DNA from: Chloroflexota bacterium
GTDB taxonomy: Bacteria; Chloroflexota; Anaerolineae; Caldilineales; Caldilineaceae
NCBI GenBank assembly: GCA_003577005.1
Contig: QEUW01000221.1
Location: forward strand, 1 to 12,464
Length of the DNA: 12,464 bases
Direction: 5' to 3'
The stretch's first letter is position 1. The number at the start of each line of letters is the position of its first letter. Shown here piece after piece: positions 6,901-12,359 of the stretch. A model generated the notes under the pieces. It did not search any database. It was given only the letters and a program-made list of their open reading frames with translations, and was not told where the DNA came from. Both the position numbers and the translations under genes were made by a program.

Positions 6901-7277
6901 TGCTAGAGACCAACAAGGAGCGCTTTCATCTGGACACCACTCAGGAAGCGGAGATCGGCAAGAGTCTCGGCGGCGGTCGCTCGAATCTAAACTATATTGA
7001 AGGTCGCCTCAAAGATAAAAACTTCCGCCAATACCCCAAATTCACCGACGACGATCTTGAATTTCTGGATGGCGTACGCCAGATGCTGGCGCAGGGATTG
7101 CTGGCGAAAAAGGTGGCGCAAACCATCAAAAAAGAGATCGAAACCACCCTCGACCCGCTGGCAGTGTTGGGGGTGTTGCGCCGCCGCATCCGCACCGTCG
7201 AAACGGCGGAAGGCGCCAGGCGCAACAGCAAGGTCAAGCGCGAAGTTATCCTGTCGGGCTATCTCCGGGCAGAGTAG
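3990..7277 (+). CDS. PLD-SNF2 helicase: DNA translocase with N-terminal phospholipase D-like domain
   Basis: A 1095-residue superfamily 2 enzyme. Residues about 30-215 form a PLD-like nuclease domain with H169-x-K171 (HAKVYIG) and GSSNFS (190-195, N193). Only one HKD-type half-site is seen, so dimerisation would be needed for catalysis. Residues about 280-470 hold the first RecA-like lobe: YQRQAV Q-motif area, Walker A ADVVGLGKT (K315), DEAH 378-381, and TATPINN 407-413. The second lobe spans about 680-830: LLIFTESKETGDYL, ATDVLAEGINL (764 on) and QRAGRINR (794-801), giving the arginine fingers. All motor motifs are intact. Residues 850-1095 are a helical tail of unknown role. Helicases of this build occur in restriction and phage-defence loci, including next to Eco57I-type methylases, and here such a gene lies downstream beyond mazEF. 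The likely job is ATP-driven DNA translocation coupled to cleavage (inference). Confidence 0.9.
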   Translation: MVSYRTAESANNSTDLTFFTNEDGHTLLDRFTRTLRDTYLFDVLVGYFRSSGFYQLYESLEPIEKTRILVGLGIDTESYQALNSCSPLNGHYAQTVMDFESHSNAKKQFQDELIQEVEESPEQDQRLELGVRKFIEFLKTDCRDPERDREEGGNGKKLEIRAYPSRNIHAKVYIGRFHPDDRDYGFVITGSSNFSYAGLVANREFNVELRQRRDVEFALQQFNELWKESVEVSKEFVDAIENRTWLNDTITPYELYLKLLYEYLQEDINLQDEIEPFLPEGFMNLQYQRQAVIQALKKLDEYNGVFLADVVGLGKTFIAAQILQQLRGRILVVCPPVLKEYWEESLQDFRVPAKVESLGKLEHVIRSGTDRFDYIVVDEAHRFRNEATQSYADLLDICRGKKVILVTATPINNTIDDIFAQLKLFQPPKNSTIPGIPNLERFFVGLRKRFAHLDKRDPEYRQLMAEVSREIRERILKHVMVRRTRSDVLTYFKEDMQAQGLVFPEVQDPQKLVYEFDGHVEYVFNQTVDRLQEFRYARYIPLLYYVGSKGLSEFEKQQQRNVGGFMKGILIKRLESSFYAFKKSLERFILSYERFIEMFDQGTVYISNKVDVYTLLDNDDIETLEEAILAGKAQKYAATDFTTNFRTDLLHDLAMLREVYALWQPVHEDPKLDQLIRNLRGNPVLADNKLLIFTESKETGDYLFEHLNAAFPGVVLFFSSQGGRHQNSVQEVITCPPALARGLVQQNFDPNHRQPLNTIRILIATDVLAEGINLHRAHILINYDLPWNPTRVLQRAGRINRLGANHPKVFIFNFFPTSQADAHLGLEANITNKIQMFHDILGEDARYLSDGEEIGSQQLFEMLNKKNVYTGEDDEGDSELKYLELIRQIRDEQPALFERIRKLPKKARSGHRTALSEGEQLVTFFRLGKLKKFYQNRQGNAQEITFFDAVKLLECAPETLRAAIPAAYYHLLETNKERFHLDTTQEAEIGKSLGGGRSNLNYIEGRLKDKNFRQYPKFTDDDLEFLDGVRQMLAQGLLAKKVAQTIKKEIETTLDPLAVLGVLRRRIRTVETAEGARRNSKVKREVILSGYLRAE

Positions 7278-7291
7278 CATCTCAATCCTGC

Positions 7292-7320
7292 TTGAATTGG
7301 ATGCGGATACATGATATAAT
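7292..7320 (+). promoter_or_regulatory. Sigma-70 promoter of the mazEF-methylase transcript
   Basis: TTGAAT (7292-7297), a 17-nt spacer and a perfect TATAAT (7315-7320) form a strong promoter, with TGA immediately before the -10 as an extended -10. It gives mazEF and the gene behind it transcription independent of the helicase. Confidence 0.8.
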
Positions 7321-7321
7321 A

Positions 7322-7344
7322 CTACACGTGTATTACACGTGTAG
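7322..7344. promoter_or_regulatory. Double palindromic operator for the MazE-like antitoxin
   Basis: An 11-bp perfect inverted repeat with a 1-nt centre (CTACACGTGTA, T, TACACGTGTAG). Each half is itself the palindrome TACACGTGTA (7323-7332 and 7334-7343), so there are two full dimer sites 11 bp apart, on the same helical face. They begin 1 bp after TATAAT and cover the expected transcription start. Ribbon-helix-helix antitoxins typically bind such paired sites and repress their own promoter. Confidence 0.7.
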
Positions 7345-7379
7345 CGTTGCGTTGTATACCGGCCAGCAGGAGATAGATC

Positions 7380-7610
7380 ATGCAAAAAAAGCTGACCATT
7401 ACGATTGATGAAGAAGTCTATGAGGGACTGTATACAGTCATCGGTCCCCGTCGCATCAGTCGCTTTATTGAAGATCTCGTGCGACCGTACGTGATCTCAC
7501 CCAATTTGGATGCCGCCTATGCCGAGATGGCCAGAGATGAAGCGCGCGAAGCGGAGGCGCTTGAATGGGCGGAAGTATTGGTTGGGGATGTAAACCATGA
7601 GACGTGGTGA
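7380..7610 (+). CDS. MazE-like antitoxin, ribbon-helix-helix type
   Basis: A 76-residue protein. MQKKLTITIDEEVYEGLYTV has the short beta-strand (KKLTITID) followed by two helices (EEVYEGLYTV, then RRISRFIEDLVRPYV) of a CopG/RHH DNA-binding domain. The acidic C-terminal tail (ARDEAREAEALEWAEVLVGD) is the kind that wraps around a MazF toxin. Its role is to neutralise the toxin encoded next and, with it, to repress the operon at the double palindrome upstream. AGGAGA (7368-7373) is well placed before the ATG. The last 14 bases overlap mazF, so production of the two is coupled. Length is normal. The family (ribbon-helix-helix antitoxin) is clear, but the gene name mazE is used loosely since classical MazE has an AbrB-type fold. 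Confidence 0.88.
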   Translation: MQKKLTITIDEEVYEGLYTVIGPRRISRFIEDLVRPYVISPNLDAAYAEMARDEAREAEALEWAEVLVGDVNHETW

Positions 7611-7929
7611 CGTGTGGTGGGTCAACTTTGACCCATCCGTGGGAGGCGAGATTCAAAAACAGCGACCAGCCGTCATTGTCAGCAACGATGCTGCCAATAA
7701 ATATCTGAATCGGGTGCAAGTTGTGCCGTTGACCTCCAAACTTGGGCGCGTCTATCCAAGCGAAGCCGTTGTCGAATTTGCTGGCAAACAAGGGAAAGCG
7801 CTGGCCGATCAGTTGGCTACGGTCAGCAAGCAGCGCCTCATCCAGCACGCCGGTCGGGTGTCGAACGAGGAAATGCAGCAGATCGAACAAGCCATCTGCT
7901 TACAGCTTGGCATCGGCATGAAACCATGA
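7597..7929 (+). CDS. MazF/PemK-family mRNA endonuclease toxin
   Basis: A 110-residue protein with the full MazF signature: the opening RRGDVWWVNFDPSVGGEIQK, then QRPAVIVSND (R23 and P24), VQVVPLTSK with the conserved Thr/Ser, and the later ALADQLATVSKQRL followed by GRVS. MazF toxins are sequence-specific ribosome-independent RNases that arrest translation when free of antitoxin. All conserved residues I can recall are present, so it should be active. The start overlaps the antitoxin gene by 14 nt. The pair sits between the PLD-SNF2 helicase and the Eco57I-like gene, 26 nt before the latter's likely GTG start. The TA promoter may therefore also drive that gene. The module could stabilise the neighbouring restriction-like genes or act as a suicide back-up (inference). 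Confidence 0.93.
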   Translation: MRRGDVWWVNFDPSVGGEIQKQRPAVIVSNDAANKYLNRVQVVPLTSKLGRVYPSEAVVEFAGKQGKALADQLATVSKQRLIQHAGRVSNEEMQQIEQAICLQLGIGMKP

Positions 7930-7944
7930 GCAGCAAGTGATCTG

Positions 7945-7949
7945 AAGGA
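7945..7949 (+). promoter_or_regulatory. Ribosome-binding site favouring the GTG start at 7956
   Basis: AAGGA is 6 nt before GTG at 7956 but directly abuts the in-frame TTG at 7950. Spacing therefore supports the GTG, which shortens the protein by two residues. Confidence 0.6.
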
Positions 7950-7955
7950 TTGGCC

Positions 7956-9362
7956 GTGGATAAACAACAGGCACGAAATCACATCAAAGAGATTCTCGAC
8001 AAGCCTTTTGACCAGGAACGATTCACCCACTTTGTCCGCAACCTGCTCAACGACATCGAACCCCGCGACAATCATTACCGGGGCATTAGCCTCTGGGAAG
8101 CCTACCGTGAACACGTTTCTCAATATTGGCGCATTGGTAGATACACCGACCCTGATGGTGAAACCCTCGACATTCTGATCGTCGAAACCAAAAGCCTGGC
8201 CAAGCTAGAGCGCGCCCGCACGTCGCTGCGCAATTTTGTCGTCCGCCACCTCAAACAATTTGAGAAAGAGGCAGCGCTCGTTGCCTTTTATGCAAGAGAG
8301 GACAACGGTGTAGACTGGCGTTTCTCCTTTGTCAAGATCGAGCAGGAAGCCGAGCAGGACGAAAAGGGCAAGGTCAGGCTTCGATCTGTGCTCTCGCCCG
8401 CCAAACGCTACTCCTATCTGGTCGGCCCATACGAACATTCCTATACGGCCCAGAACCAGTTGCTGCCGCTGTTGGAGCGAGACTATGCCAACCCGACGGT
8501 GGCAGAACTTGAGGCTGCCTTCAGCGTCGAAAAGGTGACCGATGAATTCTTTGAACAATACAAGGAGTTATACCTCAAGCTCTCCGAACATTTGAGCCGC
8601 GAGCCGTCGGTGCAGGCGATTTTGGCCCGAGCCAATCTGGATGTAACCCGTTTTACCAAAAAGCTGCTGGGGCAAATTGTCTTTCTCTACTTTGTGCAGA
8701 AAAAGGGCTGGCTGGGTGTGCCACCAGACGGACAGTGGGGTGAGGGCAATCGTCGTTTCCTACGCACTCTCTTTGACCAGGCTGCCAGCAACAACAAAAA
8801 TTTCTACACTGAATCGCTCCAATATCTCTTCTACGAAGCCCTGGCCCAAAAACGGGTGGATGCCTTCTACCCGCGCTTCAACTGCAAAATCCCCTTTCTC
8901 AACGGCGGTCTCTTTGAAGCCGACTATGATTGGCGCAACGAGCGGCTGACCATCCCGAATGAACTCTTTAGCAACGACGAGCGTAATAAGGCCGGTGACC
9001 GTGGGACCGGCATCCTCGATGTCTTTGACCGCTACAACTTTATCATCAAAGAAGACGAACCACTGGAAAAAGAGGTGGCGGTTGACCCCGAGATGTTGGG
9101 CAAGGTCTTCGAGAATATGTTGGAGATCGCCGAGCGCAAGAGCAAAGGCGCTTTTTACACCCCGCGCGAGATCGTCCACTATATGTGCCAGGAGAGCCTA
9201 ATCCACTATCTGGACAATGCGCTCAATGGCGACGCTGCTACCTACCGCGTCATCCAACGCGAATTCGAGCGGCTCTACGACCCCCGCCACCCCGTGCGCA
9301 ACCGCCTGGAGACGCTGGACAGCGTCGAGGTCGTGCGCATCATCCAGGAGTCGTTGAAGTAA
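7956..9362 (+). pseudogene. Eco57I-like restriction-methylase, N-terminal half only (truncated before the methyltransferase core)
   Basis: An open frame of 468 residues. Residues 1-150 resemble the N-terminal domain of large Eco57I/Alw26I-type proteins (QYWRIGRYTDPDGETLDILI, then LERARTSLRNFV). D72 with E77-x-K79 might be a nuclease-like motif, but that is tentative. Residues 185-345 match the helical linker of these proteins (FTKKLLGQIVFLYFVQKKGW, LFYEAL, FLNGGLFE). GAFYTPREIVHYM (398-410) is the conserved entry to an adenine-N6 methyltransferase. The frame ends at residue 468 (IIQESLK), where motif I (DPACGSG-type) should follow. Motif I, the NPPY motif IV and any target-recognition domain are absent. 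Full-length relatives exceed 1000 residues. No frame after the stop continues the domain, since 53 nt later genes run on the other strand. It is therefore truncated, probably by deletion, although a functional short form cannot be excluded. The start is GTG at 7956. Confidence 0.75.
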
Positions 9363-9415
9363 CGAGGGTGTAGGAACCCAATTTGACCGCCAACGATGCT
9401 TACACACATACAGCG

Positions 9416-9739
9416 TCATACCACGGTCTCATCTTCATCGATTGCGCGGCGATAGGCTTGAATTGAAGCTAGCACTTCATCAAAGAGCGGATTGGCCTGA
9501 TACATGCCGGCAAACTTTGCCCAAGGATGTTGGGTGTTGAGTATAGTTAGCTCCAGATTTGTTGACTCTACTTCAATTGGGACAATTTCAACTTGCTGGA
9601 GACGTTCTGTAAAACGTTGCTTCACACGGGCTATGGCTTCTTCGCGCGTTGCGCCCTCTGCCATACAATTGGGCCAGCCGATGACAGTTGCCGTATAGCG
9701 ATGCGCCGCACCATTTTCTACTGTTACGTAATAGGTCAT
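9416..9739 (-). CDS. HicB-like antitoxin-family protein without a HicA partner
   Basis: A 107-residue protein. The N-terminal half (MTYYVTVENGAAHRYTATVI, then GWPNCMAEGATREEAIARVK) has the HicB partial RNase H-like fold: strand, strand, the short GxP-type turn, then the EGATREEAI helix. The C-terminal part (HPWAKFAGMYQANPLFDEVL and ASIQAYRRAIDED) is a tail seen in HicB-like proteins that sit beside PIN-type toxins in some bacteria. The inner ATG at 9739 was chosen because GGAG lies 7 nt upstream; a longer in-frame start at 9772 has no such site. It follows the DUF5678-like gene by 33 nt in the same direction. Neither HicA nor a PIN-domain toxin is nearby, so it looks like an orphan. Its role could be regulation or anti-addiction. 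Confidence 0.75.
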   Translation of the reverse strand: MTYYVTVENGAAHRYTATVIGWPNCMAEGATREEAIARVKQRFTERLQQVEIVPIEVESTNLELTILNTQHPWAKFAGMYQANPLFDEVLASIQAYRRAIDEDETVV

Positions 9740-9772
9740 ACTGTTCTCCGGTAAATTCCAAGCAGATGTCAA

Positions 9773-10191
9773 CTATCCAGTTGTGATTGTACTATACTGT
9801 GCTGTGGGGTGGGAACGGGGCACCAGTGTTGGAATCGCTTCTTCCTCAACACGGCTAATCCACACAAACTCATCAGGGTATTGCGCATCAATCCGCAGAT
9901 AGAGGGCTTCGTGGTCGGGATCATGGTCGATCAATTTGCCCTGATAGATTGCCACATACTGGCCAAAGTATTTTTCTTTGAGCACCGGGTGCAAGGCGAT
10001 GTAGGTTTGCATTTCAGGCGTTGCTGCTGCATCGGACCCGGCTAGCTCGTTGATTTCTTCGCTTTCGTCCGGCCAGGCCTGGTTGACGAGCGTCTCAACC
10101 AAATCATCGATGTTTTGCTGGCGCATGTTCGCCAGTTGTTGCATTTTTCGGCCAGTTCTCCCGAAAATGTGACCGTGATGGGTGTCACCAT
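9773..10191 (-). pseudogene. DUF5678-like protein gene with a -1 frame break in an A5 run
   Basis: The gene reads in two frames. Frame A starts at the ATG at 10191 (GGAG 7 nt upstream) with MVTPITVTFSGELAEK, a typical antitoxin-like N-terminal strand. Frame B, from the A-run at 10148-10144, gives MQQLANMRQQNIDDLVETLV onward for 123 residues. Frame B ends with the DUF5678 pattern (EKYFGQYVAIYQGKLIDHDP and YPDEFVWISRVEEE). Joined through a -1 shift at AAAAA the product would be about 139 residues and continuous in sense, ELAEK followed by MQQLANMRQQ. Frame A alone goes on to unrelated residues and stops at 10042. An internal ATG at 10144 could start frame B, but it has no proper ribosome-binding site. 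The cause may be a lost A, an assembly error, or programmed slippage. The function of the family is unknown; it often occurs near toxin-antitoxin or protease genes. Confidence 0.65.
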
Positions 10192-10194
10192 CGT

Positions 10195-10563
10195 TCTGCT
10201 CCAGTCTTCGACAATCAGGATTTGCTGGCCAAGGCCAGCTACCACTTCAATAATTCGGATTACAAAGCGGCAGCGGTCTATACCCGCTCGGCATTTGAAA
10301 AGATCATACGCAGCTTCTGTGAGCGGAAAAAGAAGAAGATTGCCTTCAAATCAAAACTAAAAGACTATGACCCCCAGGATTTTTGGGATGAAGTCAGTCC
10401 TGTTGTTTCATCTGCTACAAAGTCTGCAATTGAAACCTATCGTAATCTCGTCCTCAACGCGTTCAGCCATTACAACACCGAAAAGCACGAAATCAAGACC
10501 GAATTGGCAAGCGCCATCAAAGCAGTAAATGATCTGAAATCAGAGCTGGACGCAATTCGATAG
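10195..10563 (+). pseudogene. C-terminal fragment of an unrecognised protein, N-terminus missing
   Basis: From about 10195 the frame becomes protein-like (APVFDNQDLLAKASYHFNNS, then DYKAAAVYTRSAFEKIIRSF) and runs to the TAG at 10561-10563. The first usable start is TTG at 10222, which has no properly spaced ribosome-binding site. The text before 10195 lies in the start region of the opposite-strand gene and is not similar in character. The piece is all helical and lysine-rich (CERKKKKIAFKSKLKDYD, then NLVLNAFSHYNTEKHEI). The pattern of a helix pair with Arg-N-x-x-x-x-x-x-SH (YRNLVLNAFSHYN) recalls HEPN-like tails at the end of some defence ATPases, but I cannot assign it firmly. Most likely it is the 3' end of a gene cut by rearrangement. 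Confidence 0.5.
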
Positions 10564-10602
10564 TCTTATTTGACGACTCCTTGCGCGTCGCAATAATTGC
10601 CC

Positions 10603-10932
10603 CTATTGCTCGGTTTGGAGCAGAAATTGCGCATACTCGACCAACTTTTGCTGATTCTGCTCATTGAGTCGTTTTGCGACGGTGGTCAACTTGTGAAAGA
10701 GTGCCGAATCAGGTGGGGGTTCGATGATGCCGGCCTCCTGTAATATCCGCTCGGGCGGCACGTGCAAGGCTTTGGCGACTGCCTGACAAAACCGCTTGCC
10801 GGGGCCGCGCTTGCCCGCCATGACTTCTGAGATCGACGTGGGTGACAGCCCAGCCCGGCGCGCCAACTCCCGTTGTGACCAGCCTCGCCTGTCCAGTTCT
10901 TTGTTCAAGTATACGGACAAATTGTTCGCCAT
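10603..10932 (-). CDS. XRE/Cro-family transcriptional regulator
   Basis: A 109-residue protein with a helix-turn-helix at residues 8-62: LNKELDRRGWSQRELARRAG, then LSPTSISEVMAGKRGPGKRF. The SQRELARRAG and SPTSISEV parts form the two HTH helices. The rest (FCQAVAKALHVPPERILQEA, then LNEQNQQKLVEYAQFLLQTE) is a dimerisation extension common in phage-type repressors and in antitoxins of the HigA/XRE kind. No toxin is adjacent. The gene is transcribed away from the 56-residue protein gene, and its promoter overlaps the shared control region. TATAAT ends 8 nt before the ATG, with no ribosome-binding site, so the mRNA may be leaderless. It probably regulates itself and the divergent small gene (inference). 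Confidence 0.88.
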   Translation of the reverse strand: MANNLSVYLNKELDRRGWSQRELARRAGLSPTSISEVMAGKRGPGKRFCQAVAKALHVPPERILQEAGIIEPPPDSALFHKLTTVAKRLNEQNQQKLVEYAQFLLQTEQ

Positions 10933-10937
10933 ATAGA

Positions 10938-10959
10938 AACATTATACACAACCAATGTT
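10938..10959. promoter_or_regulatory. XRE promoter -10 inside a candidate operator
   Basis: On the minus strand TATAAT (10941-10946) lies 8 nt before the XRE start codon. It sits within the inverted repeat AACATT (10938-10943) and AATGTT (10954-10959), spaced by 10 bp. A repressor dimer bound here would block the promoter. This is a candidate self-regulation site. Confidence 0.45.
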
Positions 10960-10989
10960 CTGTTTTATATGACATTTTGAACTTATTTA

Positions 10990-11018
10990 TTGACAATCCT
11001 GTGGAAGTCTGCTATGGT
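10990..11018 (+). promoter_or_regulatory. Sigma-70 promoter of the 56-residue protein gene
   Basis: Consensus TTGACA (10990-10995), a 17-nt spacer and TATGGT (11013-11018, four of six consensus bases). It points away from the XRE gene. Confidence 0.65.
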
Positions 11019-11072
11019 ATAGGTGTACTGTTCATCCGTACAAAGCATTCCACATATCAGAAGGAGAGTCCT

Positions 11073-11243
11073 ATGTCCGTCGAACCGCTCGAAAAGGTCA
11101 TCCATCTGTGGGAAACGGAGAAGATTACTTTGCCACAGGCGATTGGCAAGATCCTGGTGTGGCTACGCCACATTGAGGCGCGGTTGCGCAAACTCGAAGC
11201 GGCTCAACCGCGTGCAGATGACCGGCCCTCAGACATGCCTTGA
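11073..11243 (+). CDS. Small protein of unknown function (56 residues)
   Basis: MSVEPLEKVIHLWETEKITL then PQAIGKILVWLRHIEARLRK and a short hydrophilic tail. It is predicted to be one or two amphipathic helices, with heptad-like Leu/Ile spacing (IGKILVWLRHIEARLRKLE) that suggests a small coiled coil. There is no signal peptide or membrane segment. A very good ribosome-binding site, AAGGAGAG (11061-11068), and a promoter with consensus -35 support a real gene. It is divergent from the XRE regulator, as in regulator-target pairs. The function is unknown; it may be a partner or target of the regulator. Confidence 0.65.
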   Translation: MSVEPLEKVIHLWETEKITLPQAIGKILVWLRHIEARLRKLEAAQPRADDRPSDMP

Positions 11244-11273
11244 TTCGCTGCCACAAGGAGTCAGCTTGCGCCT

Positions 11274-11360
11274 CAAAGACCTCCGGGAGGTGGCCGCAGG
11301 AGCTCCCGAATGTCCCGAATCTCGCCGGCCACGGGGGCCCATTGGGCGCGGAGGTCTTTG
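11274..11360. repeat. Nested GC-rich inverted repeat
   Basis: Outer arms CAAAGACCTCCG (11274-11285) and CGGAGGTCTTTG (11349-11360) are perfect 12-bp complements. An inner pair GTGGCCG and CGGCCAC lies inside them, so an extended stem can form, 87 bp in all. It lies 45 bp upstream of the hydrolase promoter and after the 56-residue gene. No T-run follows. It could be a mobile palindromic repeat or a structured terminator region. Confidence 0.5.
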
Positions 11361-11405
11361 TTCGGCTGCCCCAAATTTCGGACACACCCGCCCCTGGTTT
11401 CGTCA

Positions 11406-11434
11406 TTGACAAACCGGAACAAACGTTCTATAAT
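11406..11434 (+). promoter_or_regulatory. Consensus sigma-70 promoter of the hydrolase gene
   Basis: TTGACA (11406-11411), a 17-nt spacer and TATAAT (11429-11434) match the consensus at every position. The expected leader to the ATG at 11542 is about 100 nt. No clear riboswitch structure is seen in it. Confidence 0.8.
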
Positions 11435-11541
11435 GGCGCTTGCTATTTTCGCCACGGCGCAGCCATCGTGCGTCCTGCTCACCCCCTGGGCGAGATTCGA
11501 CCAGCGTGGTGCGTCATCCAGTAGGGAAAACGAGGAATCAA

Positions 11542-12231
11542 ATGCAATCTGAGCAGATAGGCAGGCCCCCCACCCAACCCGACGGCTACCTCGCCCTTCC
11601 CCCCGCCGGCAAGGGGCCCGGTGTGTTGGTCCTTCACGCCTGGTGGGGGTTGAACGGCGCCATCAAGGCTTTCTGTGAGCGCCTGGCCGAAGCCGGTTTT
11701 GTCGCCTTCGCCCCCGATCTCTATCATGGCCAGGTCGCCGACACCATAGCCGGGGCGGAAATCCTGGGCAGCGCGCTCGACGCCAACCACCTCCAGGCCA
11801 AGAGCGAGGTCGCAGCGGCAATGCGGTTTCTCAACGAACTGGCTGGGCAAAACGGGGCCAAAGGGCGTCCCGGCCTGGCTGTGATCGGCTTCTCGCTGGG
11901 CGCATATTATGCGCTCGACCTTTCGGTCGCCGAACCCGAACAGATCCGCGCCGTCGTTCTCTTTTACGGGACGGGGCCGGGGGATTTCAGCCGCTCGCAA
12001 GCCGTCTACCTCGGTCACTTTGCCGAAGAGGATGAGTATGAGCCGCAAGCCAATGTGGATGAGTTGGAGGCGGACCTGCGGCTGGCTGGACGCCCGGTGA
12101 CGTTCTATCGGTATCCTGGCGCTGGGCACTGGTTCTTTGAACCCGACCGCGCCGATGCCTACAACGAAGCGGCGGCCAACCTGGCCTGGGAACGCACGCT
12201 GGCGTTTTTGCAGGGTTCCCCAGGCGACTGA
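11542..12231 (+). CDS. Dienelactone hydrolase-family alpha/beta hydrolase
   Basis: A cytosolic enzyme of 229 residues, MQSEQIGRPPTQPDGYLALP onward. The fold signature is complete: VLVLHAWWGLN near residue 28, FAPDLYHG at 56-63, the nucleophile elbow GFSLGAYYAL with S118, FYGTGPGDF at 141, the acid region GHFAEEDEYEP (D164), and GAGHWFFEP with H196. The classical enzyme uses Cys-Asp-His, whereas here the nucleophile is Ser, as in many uncharacterised members, so the substrate need not be a dienelactone. Length matches the family (about 230). The ATG at 11542 has GAGGA 5 nt upstream; an in-frame ATG at 11440 lies too close to the promoter and adds residues with no family match. The gene is monocistronic with its own strong promoter and seems unrelated to the defence-like genes. 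Confidence 0.9.
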   Translation: MQSEQIGRPPTQPDGYLALPPAGKGPGVLVLHAWWGLNGAIKAFCERLAEAGFVAFAPDLYHGQVADTIAGAEILGSALDANHLQAKSEVAAAMRFLNELAGQNGAKGRPGLAVIGFSLGAYYALDLSVAEPEQIRAVVLFYGTGPGDFSRSQAVYLGHFAEEDEYEPQANVDELEADLRLAGRPVTFYRYPGAGHWFFEPDRADAYNEAAANLAWERTLAFLQGSPGD

Positions 12232-12266
12232 ATCTGGTCAATGCGAGGCTGCATTGATTTGCAGCA

Positions 12267-12359
12267 GGAACACAGAGAACACCGAGGAGACGCCGAGCAT
12301 ACAGAGGGTTTTGTCCACAGAACGAGCCATCGCGTTCTCCTCGGTGTTCTCTGTGTTCC
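12267..12359. repeat. 93-bp inverted repeat with 24-bp perfect arms
   Basis: The left arm at 12267-12290 (ending ACACCGAGGAGA) is the exact reverse complement of the right arm at 12336-12359 (starting TCTCCTCGGTGT), with a 45-nt loop. It begins 36 bp after the hydrolase stop codon. It contains the ACACAGAGAACAC type of purine-rich word typical of palindromic repeats widespread in some Chloroflexota and other environmental bacteria (from memory). A transcript would form a very long stem, but no T-run follows. Confidence 0.65.

Noticed and set aside
3990..7277. DISARM or BREX system
   Set aside because: A SNF2 motor and a PLD domain are present, but there is no DUF1998 protein, DISARM helicase, PglZ, BrxC or Lon-like gene in the window, so the named systems are not supported.
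7950..7955. TTG start for the Eco57I-like gene
   Set aside because: AAGGA directly abuts the TTG, leaving no spacing; GTG at 7956 has the ideal 6 nt.
11479..12129. A 216-codon open frame on the minus strand inside the hydrolase gene
   Set aside because: Antisense to the complete hydrolase catalytic motifs; composition is typical of a GC-rich shadow frame.
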